This document shows, piece after piece, positions 16,774-24,629 of a stretch of DNA of 64,000 nucleotides. Source of the stretch: Acidobacteriota bacterium (GTDB lineage Bacteria; Acidobacteriota; Blastocatellia; Pyrinomonadales; Pyrinomonadaceae); contig JADJBB010000021.1 in NCBI GenBank assembly GCA_016703965.1, positions 248,001 to 312,000 on the forward strand, in the 5' to 3' direction. Positions within the stretch are counted from its first letter, which is position 1. Every line of letters starts with the position of its first letter. Below the pieces are notes generated by a model that did not search any database, was not told the origin of the DNA, and saw nothing but the letters and a program-made list of their open reading frames with translations. The translations under genes were made by a program, and so were the position numbers.

Positions 16774-17436
16774 ATGAAACGACTCATCACGATCTTTGCT
16801 CTGTTTTTGTTTACCAGTGTCCCTCTTTATGCTCAGGCAGCTCCTGACGCCGCTGAACTCACAAGACTGCTTAACGAATTTCTCGCTGGTGCAGGACGAA
16901 ATGATGCCGCGGTTCATGACAGGTTTTGGGCTGAGGACCTGATCTACACACGGTCAGCCGGTACGCGTACGAACAAGGCTGACCTGATGAAAGGTGTTCG
17001 CTCGGCCCCGCCGCTCAAGCCCGGAGATCCTGTTACTGTTTACACGGCAGAGGATATTAAGATCCAGCAGTACGGCAATGCTGCGGTCGTTGCATTCAAG
17101 CTGGTCGGCAATACGACCAAAGCCGACGGCACAAAGTCCGTTTCTAATCATCTCAACACCGGCACGTTCATCAAACGCTCAGGCAAATGGCAAGTCGTTG
17201 CGTGGCAGGCGACGACAGTTCCCAATCCGGACGCCGAAGCGAAAGCCGAAGCTGAACGAAAGGCCGGGCCAGCCACGCCGCCAAACGCACCCAAACCGGC
17301 CGCAGTAGTTTCTACCGGATCTGCATCAGCAAAAACCGTCGACGGCCGAACCTATCTGAAAGGCTCACGCGGAGGTTGTTATTACCTGAATTCCAGCGGG
17401 AATAAAGTTTACGTTGATAAGGGTTTGTGTAACTGA
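16774..17436 (+). CDS. Exported NTF2/DUF4440-like protein with a C-terminal GGCYY adaptor-like motif
   Basis: 220 residues. Signal peptide (cleavage near LYAQA, about 21). Residues 22-145 follow a SnoaL/DUF4440 (NTF2-like) pattern: LTRLLNEFLAGAGRNDAAVH, FWAEDLIYTRS, and HLNTGTFIKRSGKWQVVAWQ at the end. An Ala/Pro/Lys linker leads to RTYLKGSRGGCYYLNSSG followed by NKVYVDKGLCN. This short Gly-Gly-aromatic motif resembles the PBCV-specific basic adaptor domain and ends with a Cys pair likely to form a disulfide. Ligand unknown; monocistronic as far as can be seen. Confidence 0.7.
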   Translation: MKRLITIFALFLFTSVPLYAQAAPDAAELTRLLNEFLAGAGRNDAAVHDRFWAEDLIYTRSAGTRTNKADLMKGVRSAPPLKPGDPVTVYTAEDIKIQQYGNAAVVAFKLVGNTTKADGTKSVSNHLNTGTFIKRSGKWQVVAWQATTVPNPDAEAKAEAERKAGPATPPNAPKPAAVVSTGSASAKTVDGRTYLKGSRGGCYYLNSSGNKVYVDKGLCN

Positions 17437-17525
17437 CTTGCGGCCATCAGTTTTTTTGGTCCGATCCTCGTGATCCAGCTCTATAGCAGCTTTGTGTCAT
17501 CTACAGGTTCGCTGGGGAGTATCTC

Positions 17526-19433
17526 TTAATCCTCGCTCAAAACGATTATCATATCGTCATCGTTAAAGCTCACCCGTTTCGATTTGTTCGGATTAAGGTT
17601 AACGCCGTATAGGTTCTCTGCGTCATGGCACTGACTTGTGATCCGATAGCCGATGGCAGATTCGTTGAGTTCGGCGGCGGCGGCGGTCACTGTGTAGAAA
17701 TCCATTTCGGTCCCTGTTTTTACGTAACGCGAAACTGGTTTCAGATATATCTCCGAACCTTCGGCCTGAAATAGGATGTCATAAACTTTTTTCAGCTCGC
17801 GGTTTTCGCTAAGCTGGCTGAGCATCAGGCTGATCAGATTGTCGCTGACTACGAAATCATCAGCCTTTGCCACGACACCCAATTCCCGGTTTCGCATGTC
17901 GAGCATTTCGGTGACGATACTGTAATCAACGCCCAGACTCTCAGAAATACCTCGCAGATGCAGCAGCGAGATCAACGTTTTTGCATCACTTTCCTGAATG
18001 TCTATATCACGGTTACTTAGCACGATGATGTGGTCAAAGCTCTGCGTATTGATGTCGAGCAGCGTCTTCTTTTCGGCCGTGTCGCCCTCGCAGAATGCGA
18101 TCTTTTGATTCACGAGATCGGCTTCGACCCTGGAAACTTCGGATTCGACCGTCGGGTCACTTGCGACGACCAGCACGTGCGAGCCTTCCTTTACATAATT
18201 ATCAAGCTCCGCGATGATGCGTCCGCCTTTGTCGTTCCAGCCGAGTACAAGTGTGTTTTCTTCCCGCAAGCCGTTTTCCTCGCTATGGTTGAATAGCGAA
18301 GTATCGAGTTTTACCTCGGTCCGGCCATTCGCCACCACCGTATCATCGTCCTCAGAAATGGCGATCACGCTGTCACCCGCCTTGTACACTCGGTCCATCG
18401 GCGGGTTGATCAAAACATCGTTTTCGTCAGTAAACACGCCAATGATCGCTGAATCTTCATAGGCAAAAAGCGAATCGCGGTAGGTTTTCCCGACCAGCGA
18501 GGACGGAACCGACTCAAAATATATCTCGTCGCCCTCGAACTGAAGCAGATCGCTATACACAACGCTTAGACCCGATTGGCGGCACGTCTGCGCAATGATG
18601 CGCGCGATGAGATCTTCTGAGAGAACATAGACGGTCTCGCCGTTTCCGACGAGCTCAGCGGCCTCCATATTTCGCTCGTCCTTTATCTCGGCGACTATGT
18701 GGTAAGGCTCGGATTTTCGGTGACGGCCATTTGTTATGCCGAGAACCGTTTTGATCACATGGGTGTCGGGATTTTCGACTTCGGGAGCAAGAACGATGAT
18801 CGATCGAGCCTCGTTGATGTTAACCATCTCGGCCGCCGAAGACTCGAGCGTAGATCCGCTGCGAACGACTATCTTTGTATTGCCGAAGTCGGGGATTCGG
18901 CTCTTTATCTCTTCTTCAGCCTCGACCTTGTCCATTTCGGACAAAATAACAATACATGGCTTCTTCTGGTTCGAATTCGCCTCGATCAACTCCGTAATGA
19001 TCGTAAAGATCTTTGGCGACCAGCCAAGTATAAGCGTGTGGTTACCGTTGAGAACTCGCGAGCGGCCGCGTTTCAATTCCTCGATCTTTTGGTCAATGCC
19101 CGAAGCGATCGAACCGATCAGTATCGAGATAACGAAAATGCCGATAAGCGTCGCGATAAACCTCACGATACGAAAATCCCAACCTTCGTCGCCGCCCATC
19201 GTTCCTGGATCGAGCGTCGCCATGAGGCTTTTCCAGGTGCCTTCGACGAAACCGAGCGGTTCCGCGTCGGGCTCGGTTGAGCCTGTAATGCCGAGGATCA
19301 CAATTATCGCACCCAGCACTACGACCGAAACGATCGAAACGATCGCCAGCCACCGGATAACTGCGATCGGCCCACCCGACATTGTGTTCTCGAAGTGATA
19401 CCGGAATTTCTCGCGAAGAGTATATTTAGCCAT
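17526..19433 (-). CDS. CASTOR/POLLUX-like ion channel with RCK-type domains
   Basis: 635 residues. Two membrane helices (about 24-50 and 88-115) flank a pore-loop-like stretch (FVEGTWKSLMATLDPGTMGG). The large cytoplasmic part shows the repeated NAD-binding-like beginnings HTLILGWSPKIFTIITEL and NTLVLGWNDKGGRIIAEL, typical of tandem RCK units. The order and motifs match the plant nuclear channels CASTOR and POLLUX/DMI1 and their bacterial relatives. Expected role is a ligand-gated cation channel in the inner membrane; ion choice cannot be judged. The filter region differs from the plant ADSGNHA-type sequence. It is alone on the minus strand. Confidence 0.85.
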   Translation of the reverse strand: MAKYTLREKFRYHFENTMSGGPIAVIRWLAIVSIVSVVVLGAIIVILGITGSTEPDAEPLGFVEGTWKSLMATLDPGTMGGDEGWDFRIVRFIATLIGIFVISILIGSIASGIDQKIEELKRGRSRVLNGNHTLILGWSPKIFTIITELIEANSNQKKPCIVILSEMDKVEAEEEIKSRIPDFGNTKIVVRSGSTLESSAAEMVNINEARSIIVLAPEVENPDTHVIKTVLGITNGRHRKSEPYHIVAEIKDERNMEAAELVGNGETVYVLSEDLIARIIAQTCRQSGLSVVYSDLLQFEGDEIYFESVPSSLVGKTYRDSLFAYEDSAIIGVFTDENDVLINPPMDRVYKAGDSVIAISEDDDTVVANGRTEVKLDTSLFNHSEENGLREENTLVLGWNDKGGRIIAELDNYVKEGSHVLVVASDPTVESEVSRVEADLVNQKIAFCEGDTAEKKTLLDINTQSFDHIIVLSNRDIDIQESDAKTLISLLHLRGISESLGVDYSIVTEMLDMRNRELGVVAKADDFVVSDNLISLMLSQLSENRELKKVYDILFQAEGSEIYLKPVSRYVKTGTEMDFYTVTAAAAELNESAIGYRITSQCHDAENLYGVNLNPNKSKRVSFNDDDMIIVLSED

Positions 19434-19626
19434 TATTTTTATCGGAAATTTTGCCGTTGATTATAGACCGAATTTGACTCGAAAATACAGGGTAACCAAC
19501 GCGTTTACAAGCAGATGCGGTTTTAGATCATTTAGAGTACGGCTGGCTTATCGATTTCTTGCGAACTTTTACACGCACAGCATCGTTTGTCTTGTCAGCT
19601 CACAAGCATCATCTGGAGGCATTTAT

Positions 19627-20328
19627 ATGAAAAGAATCGGAATTTTTGTTTTTATCGCCGCTCTTATAATCGGCATCACGGTTGGAAGTGTTTTCTCATT
19701 TGGTAAATCGTCGCGACCGTTCTTTAACTTCTCGTTCAATTTTAAGGGCGTGAAAGGTTCGGGAAATACGGCGACGGATGCCCGAAACGCTACGGGTTTC
19801 AAAGGCGTGGATGTAGGCGGTGTGTTTCAGGTCGAGATCAATGCTCAGAAGGAATTCAGCGTCGAGGTCGAGGCTGACGACAATCTCCTGCAATATATCA
19901 AGACCGACGTTCGTAATGGCGTACTTTATATCGAAACCTCGAAAAAGATCTCACCAACCGGCCCGATCCGTGTGCGTGTTAACGCTCCCGAGATCGAAAA
20001 TCTTGATGTTTCCGGTGTCGCAAATGTGACGGCCAATGACATCAAAACAAGTGAATTTGGAATAGATTCGTCAGGTGCCTCGAAGGTGAAAGTTTCTGGC
20101 GAAGCTGGTAAGTTAACAGTTGACGTCAGCGGAGCTACGAAGATAGATGCGGAGAGCCTGCAGGTCGGCGACGCCAATGTCGACGCCAGCGGTGCAAGTA
20201 ACGTAATGTTAAGAGTCTCGGGTGAGTTGAGAGCTGAAGCCTCGGGTGCGAGTAAGGTGATCTATACCGGAACGCCGTTCGGCGTGATCAAATCGACGAG
20301 CGGCGGCAGTCGTGTTTCTCCTAGGTAA
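19627..20328 (+). CDS. DUF2807 (putative auto-transporter adhesin, GIN domain) protein
   Basis: 233 residues from ATG 19627, chosen for the CTGGAGG site just upstream. N-terminal membrane anchor or signal (IGIFVFIAALIIGITVGSVF). The mature part is a beta-helix built of short repeats (LDVSGVANVTANDI, GIDSSGASKVKVSG, VDVSGATKIDAESL, VDASGASNVMLRVS, AEASGASKVIYTG), the head-GIN/DUF2807 pattern. Likely on the periplasmic or outer side of the envelope; function unknown. Convergent with the nuclease-inhibitor-like gene, with one base between the stops. Confidence 0.85.
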   Translation: MKRIGIFVFIAALIIGITVGSVFSFGKSSRPFFNFSFNFKGVKGSGNTATDARNATGFKGVDVGGVFQVEINAQKEFSVEVEADDNLLQYIKTDVRNGVLYIETSKKISPTGPIRVRVNAPEIENLDVSGVANVTANDIKTSEFGIDSSGASKVKVSGEAGKLTVDVSGATKIDAESLQVGDANVDASGASNVMLRVSGELRAEASGASKVIYTGTPFGVIKSTSGGSRVSPR

Positions 20329-20329
20329 T

Positions 20330-20773
20330 TTAAGTCTCGACAGCGTTCGTCTTAATTCCGACGAGACGTCCCTCGCTGTCTAATCCAACGGCGTATATCC
20401 TGATCCGGATATCACCGATCCTAAAAACCTTTCTGTTGCTCAGATTTTCCTCGATCAGCTTTTGCAGGTCGAGGAATTTTTTGGCCCTCGTCTTCTCTTG
20501 TTCTCCGTGCCAATCCTTGACCGCTGTCAGCCTTTCAAAAAACTTTGTAAAATCTGCTTCCTCGATCGTCTCGTCGGTCTTTCCAGCGATCTGTTGTACA
20601 ATATCGCCACCGACAAACGAATCTGTCTTTGACGCAAAAGCCTCTACAGGAGCGTCTATTTCGCTTATATAAAAGAGGCCTTTGCAAGCGTCTTCTAGTC
20701 GAGAAAAGAAGGCCGGTAGATTTTCTTCTGTATCACGATTTTTTTTTTTATTTTTTTCGTCGTTTTTGGACAT
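20330..20773 (-). CDS. NuiA-like nuclease inhibitor
   Basis: 147 residues. After a Lys/Asn-rich start the protein matches the layout of Anabaena NuiA: ACKGLFYISEIDAPVEAF, a FFERLTAVKDWHGEQEKTRA segment, and a C-terminal NRKVFRIGDIRIRIYAVGLD ending in VET. NuiA binds and blocks the sugar-nonspecific nuclease NucA with 1:1 stoichiometry. No nuclease of that type is seen in this window, so the target, if any, is elsewhere or different. The gene lies just before the dnaA control region on the opposite strand. Confidence 0.8.
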   Translation of the reverse strand: MSKNDEKNKKKNRDTEENLPAFFSRLEDACKGLFYISEIDAPVEAFASKTDSFVGGDIVQQIAGKTDETIEEADFTKFFERLTAVKDWHGEQEKTRAKKFLDLQKLIEENLSNRKVFRIGDIRIRIYAVGLDSEGRLVGIKTNAVET

Positions 20774-21192
20774 TTTTTGATCAAAAGACCGGTCGATTTC
20801 TTAGTCTAACACATTCGAAATTTGAGCCGAATTGTTGTCATAAAAGGAAGTTAAATTCGTGTTAAACGTCCGAAAAAAAGCTGTGGATTTCGGTTTGCTT
20901 CGACCTATTATTCGTGTTAGTCTGTTACCCGTTTCCAATATAAGGAAACGCCGTAAATGATTGAAAATAAAGGCTTTAATGCAATACCTTAGGGTTTATG
21001 CGCTTATTCCTTTTTATTGTGGATTTCCTGTGAATAACTTACGGCGGATCTAGCTTCAACGGGAACGGAAACTACCAAAACAAAACGACTTTTAGTCACA
21101 CGGTGTGTGAGGAAAAAAACACCGAATCGGCCCGTGAGCCGACACTGAGATATTGCATAAGAGGATGACGCGCGTTAAGCGCCTCCTGAACG
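20774..21192 (+). promoter_or_regulatory. dnaA upstream region with DnaA-box-like sites
   Basis: About 420 bases without a gene. Three reverse-oriented DnaA-box-like nonamers are visible: TGTGGATTT at 20882-20890, TGTGGATTT at 21018-21026 and TGTGAATAA at 21029-21037. The consensus is TTATCCACA/TGTGGATAA. They suggest DnaA autoregulation or part of a bipartite origin. An imperfect inverted repeat around CACACGGTGTGTG lies near 21099-21111. No ATG-led frame upstream of dnaA looks coding. Confidence 0.5.
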
Positions 21193-22602
21193 ATGATCTT
21201 GAAAGAAACTGCCCCAAAAATTACTCTCTGGAACGAGGTTTTGAGCACCCTTAAAACTCGTCTAAACTCCGACATCTATAACACTTGGTTTCGTCCTATC
21301 ACGATCGAAGGACTCGACGAAAAAGGTCTTGTCATAAACCTGCGTGCCGGCCAGATGGCGAAAGACTGGGTATGCATGTACTACACGGACCTGCTTAAGC
21401 AGGTGCTCGAGGAAGTGAACATGCCCGGGTTTACCATCGAGTGGACGATTGATCCCGATCAACCGGTTCCGACGCCTTTCGAGGAGGAAGCGGATTTCTT
21501 TTTCTCGCCAAAGAACTCAGGCGTAAAGATAACCCATGAGGCAGCCCGTGTTTCAAACCTAATAGAGATAGATCCGGCGGATGATGGCCTGAATCCTAGA
21601 TACACGTTTGAAAAGTTCGTCGTCGGTTCCTGTAACCAGTTTGCCCACGCCGCGGCCAAGGCTACGGCCGAATCACCGGGCACGACCTACAACCCGCTCT
21701 TTATATACGGCGGCGTCGGCCTCGGGAAAACCCACCTGATGCACGCGATCGGAAACACGATAAAGGCCCGCAGCCCGCATATGCGTGTGGCGTATATAAC
21801 GTCAGAGCGTTTTATGAACGAGCTGATCAATGCTATCCGCTTTAACAAGACACCGGCGTTTCGCGATAAGTACCGTTCGATCGACGTGCTTTTGATGGAC
21901 GACGTACAGTTCATGGCGGGCAAGGAACGTACTCAGGAAGAGTTTTTCCATACATTTAACACGCTTCATAACGGCCAGAAACAGATCGTCGTGTCATCAG
22001 ATTGCCCGCCGCAGGAGATACCGACGCTTGAGGAGAGGCTGCATTCTCGTTTCCAATGGGGATTGATCGCTGATCTTGAGCCTCCCGATCTCGAAACAAA
22101 GGTCGCCATTCTCAAACGTAAAGCTGATATAGACGGCATTCGGCTAGATGATGACATCGCCATCTACGTCGCCGGCAAGGTCAAGAGCAACGTCCGCGAG
22201 CTCGAGGGCTCGCTCGTCCGCCTGGTAGCCATCTCGTCGATGAAAGGAGTACCGATCACCAAGCAGCTCGCTCAGGAATCGATGAAGAACATCCTCGACG
22301 CTGAGCGTCCGGCAGGCCTGACGATGGATCACATCGCCCGTACCGTTGCCTCGCATTACGGCATGACGGTCGAAGAACTGAAGTCAAAGAGCAACACGCG
22401 GGCTATAGCGGTACCGCGGCAGATGGCGATGTATCTTTGTAAACGTCTGACCCGGCACAGCTTCCCCGAGATCGGCAGAGAGTTCGGCGGGAAGCATCAC
22501 ACGACCGTGATGCACTCGGTCAGCAAGATGGAATCGCTCGATAAGGACGACCGGAATTTCCACAGGGAGATAAAAGACCTTATCGATAATCTTTGCAGTT
22601 AA
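21193..22602 (+). CDS. dnaA: Chromosomal replication initiator DnaA
   Basis: 469 residues. Domain I at about 1-85 (LWNEVLSTLKTRLNSDIYNT), a short linker, then the AAA+ domain: the NPRYTFEKFVVGSCNQFAHA box, Walker A GGVGLGKT about 173-180, Walker B LLMDDVQF about 233-240, sensor 1 region VVSSDCPPQEIP. Domain IV holds the basic loop and the DnaA signature GGKHHTTVMHSVSKM. It binds DnaA boxes, opens oriC and loads the helicase. Candidate boxes lie both upstream and in the gap to dnaN. Confidence 0.98.
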   Translation: MILKETAPKITLWNEVLSTLKTRLNSDIYNTWFRPITIEGLDEKGLVINLRAGQMAKDWVCMYYTDLLKQVLEEVNMPGFTIEWTIDPDQPVPTPFEEEADFFFSPKNSGVKITHEAARVSNLIEIDPADDGLNPRYTFEKFVVGSCNQFAHAAAKATAESPGTTYNPLFIYGGVGLGKTHLMHAIGNTIKARSPHMRVAYITSERFMNELINAIRFNKTPAFRDKYRSIDVLLMDDVQFMAGKERTQEEFFHTFNTLHNGQKQIVVSSDCPPQEIPTLEERLHSRFQWGLIADLEPPDLETKVAILKRKADIDGIRLDDDIAIYVAGKVKSNVRELEGSLVRLVAISSMKGVPITKQLAQESMKNILDAERPAGLTMDHIARTVASHYGMTVEELKSKSNTRAIAVPRQMAMYLCKRLTRHSFPEIGREFGGKHHTTVMHSVSKMESLDKDDRNFHREIKDLIDNLCS

Positions 22603-23001
22603 TTAAAGGTTTTTTAACGTTAAATCCGTGTAAACCTTTTCCACATGATGCAAAGCGTTATGTTCGGCGTAAGTCGTTTATTTACAGATATTTGAACATC
22701 AGTTTTCCACTTATCCGCAATTGCCGCAAAAAAGCGGTTGTGGACATCGGTGGAAAAGCGGGAGACATCAAAGCTATTCACAGACAGTGATAGTTTTCCA
22801 CAGGTTTTCCACATGCACTTGTGGACGGAAAAGAGGTTGTTTTATAAGGGCTTAGCCCGCTTTTACACATTTACACAGGGCCTATTTCTTACTACTAAGA
22901 TCTAACTCTTATTGGAATCTTAAATAGGTTTAGGAAAAGACAGTCAGTACCACCTGCGGTAGCGGGTGGGGAATTACATCAGTCAGGAGTTATTTAAAGT
23001 T
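22603..23001. other. Candidate replication origin (oriC) between dnaA and dnaN
   Basis: About 400 bases with no gene and a dense set of DnaA-box-like nonamers. Forward: TTTTCCACA at 22637-22645, 22794-22802 and 22805-22813; TTTTCCACT 22703-22711; TTATCCGCA 22711-22719; CTATTCACA 22774-22782. Reverse: TGTGGACAT 22739-22747 and TGTGGACGG 22820-22828. An A/T-rich stretch (about 22870-22940, including ACTACTAAGATCTAACTC) follows and could be the unwinding element. Position next to dnaA and dnaN is typical. The last bases contain the dnaN ribosome-binding site (CAGGAG). Confidence 0.75.
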
Positions 23002-24201
23002 ATGGAATTCAAGATCAAACAGAGCGTATTGAAAGAAGAGTTGGGATATATCCAGGGCGTCGTCGAGCGTAAGACGACGATCCCTGTCTTGTCGAACATC
23101 CTGATCGAGTCACTAGGCGAGGGTGAGATCCGCATCGTCGGGACCGACCTCGACTGCACGATCCGCTGCGATGCCGAGGCTGAGATCATCAAATCCGGTG
23201 CGATCTGCATCCAGGCCCGCAAGCTGTTTGATATCGTCCGGGCTCTGGACAGCGGCGATGTTCATTTCAAAAAAGAGGACAACGAATGGGTCACAATGAA
23301 ATCGAGCCGAGCGAGCTATCGCCTGGCGGGTGTGAGCCGCGACCAGTTCCCTGAGATACCGCAGTTCAAATCGACGCCGCTTCGTCTGCCAGCCGAGACG
23401 TTTGCGTATTTTATCCGTAACACGGCCTTTGCGATCACTAACGAGCAGTCACGCTTTACGCTCTCGGGTGCGAAATTTGTTATCGGCGACGGCTCGGCCA
23501 AGATGGTCACGACCGACGGCCATCGCCTCGCCTATGTCGAACGTGCGATCGACGACAAAGAAGCTGTGATGGACACGCTCATCCCGAAAAAGGCTCTGCT
23601 CGAGCTGATCAAGCTTTCCCGCGGCGTCGGCGAGGTCTCGTTCGGTGAGGACCCGAACCACATCTACTTCGAAACCGAAGGCCGTCTGCTGATCACCCGC
23701 AAACTCTCGGGCCAGTTCCCAAATTACGAAATGGTCATGCCCAAGGACAACGACAAATCCGTCGTCTTCGACCTCGAAGAAATGAGAAACGCCGTCCGCC
23801 GCATGTCCCTCATCGCCGACGACCGCAACCGTTCCATCCGCCTGAATGTAAGAGAAGGCGAAATCGAAGTAACCGCCCAATCGGCCGAAGAAGGCGAAGG
23901 CACCGAGGTCGTCCAGGCCGACTACCACGGCGAAGCCGTCCAGCTAGGCTTCAACTGGCAGTACCTCCTGGAATTCCTAACCAACGCCGCAACCGGTGAT
24001 GTATTCCTCGCCGGCAGCGAATCAGCCGCCTCAGACTCTTCTGACGGTGCGGCTGCGACTGCCGCTGCCCCTGCTAAAGAGGGCAGATCCCCGCTGCGGA
24101 TCACCTTCGACTTCAAAGACTCCAACGCCCAAACCCAAATGTCCATCGCCGGCGAGACGACTTACGACTACAAATATATTGTTATGCCGTTGAGGATATG
24201 A
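23002..24201 (+). CDS. dnaN: DNA polymerase III sliding clamp (beta)
   Basis: 399 residues from ATG 23002 (MEFKIKQSVLKEELGYIQGV), preceded by CAGGAGT. The three repeated clamp domains are recognisable: ERKTTIPVLSNILIE; NTAFAITNEQSRFTLSGAKF with TDGHRLAYVER; and QFPNYEMVMPKDNDKSVVFD. It ends YDYKYIVMPLRI, the family C-terminus (usually MPMRL/I). An Ala/Ser/Asp-rich insert of about 24 residues interrupts domain III at about 338-361, between LLEFLTNAATGDVFLAG and LRITFDFKD. The ring encircles DNA as the polymerase processivity factor. A strong terminator follows. Confidence 0.97.
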   Translation: MEFKIKQSVLKEELGYIQGVVERKTTIPVLSNILIESLGEGEIRIVGTDLDCTIRCDAEAEIIKSGAICIQARKLFDIVRALDSGDVHFKKEDNEWVTMKSSRASYRLAGVSRDQFPEIPQFKSTPLRLPAETFAYFIRNTAFAITNEQSRFTLSGAKFVIGDGSAKMVTTDGHRLAYVERAIDDKEAVMDTLIPKKALLELIKLSRGVGEVSFGEDPNHIYFETEGRLLITRKLSGQFPNYEMVMPKDNDKSVVFDLEEMRNAVRRMSLIADDRNRSIRLNVREGEIEVTAQSAEEGEGTEVVQADYHGEAVQLGFNWQYLLEFLTNAATGDVFLAGSESAASDSSDGAAATAAAPAKEGRSPLRITFDFKDSNAQTQMSIAGETTYDYKYIVMPLRI

Positions 24202-24210
24202 GAGATTTGA

Positions 24211-24241
24211 AAACTCCCCTCCTTACAAAGGAGGGGAGTTT
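24211..24241. terminator. Bidirectional intrinsic terminator between dnaN and the DUF559 gene
   Basis: A perfect 14-base-pair stem AAACTCCCCTCCTT / AAGGAGGGGAGTTT with a three-base loop, followed by T on the plus strand and, read in reverse, by A/T-rich sequence. It serves dnaN and the convergent gene. Confidence 0.85.
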
Positions 24242-24625
24242 TTATTCAGGCGATCTGCTTTTCCAGCCAAAACTCGCTCGAATCCGTTCAACAACGCAAA
24301 CCGGTTCTTCAAAAACCATCTCGTTCTCAAACCTGATAACCTTTATCCCAAAATACCTTAAGAATCGCTTTCGCTCGTTGTCGTGGATCTCTTGCAGCAC
24401 GCCGTAATGGCCTTCGCCGTCGAGATCGACGGCTAGTCTTTCGGACGGGCAGTAGAAATCGAGAATATACTTCCCAACCGAGTGTTGCCGCCGAAACTTT
24501 AGTCCGTCGAGATTTGAACTCTTCACAATATTCCAAAACGCCGCTTCCGAGGGTATCAGGCGTTTTCTCAGTTCAGTGCGAAACGTCTGGAACTCCTGTA
24601 AATTGTTGACGTTTATCTTCTCCAC
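24242..24625 (-). CDS. DUF559 endonuclease-like protein
   Basis: 127 residues from GTG at 24625, five bases after the thrA stop; a longer upstream frame would overlap thrA and is not supported. The Vsr-like nuclease core is visible: FRTELRKRLIPSEAAFWNIV, FRRQHSVGKYILDFYC and LAVDLDGEGHY. The Asp in ILDFYC and the Asp before GEGHY correspond to active-site acids of the PD-(D/E)XK/Vsr-type fold. Such genes are common and often solitary; function is unproven. Likely read through from thrA. Confidence 0.8.
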   Translation of the reverse strand: MEKINVNNLQEFQTFRTELRKRLIPSEAAFWNIVKSSNLDGLKFRRQHSVGKYILDFYCPSERLAVDLDGEGHYGVLQEIHDNERKRFLRYFGIKVIRFENEMVFEEPVCVVERIRASFGWKSRSPE

Positions 24626-24629
24626 CCAT

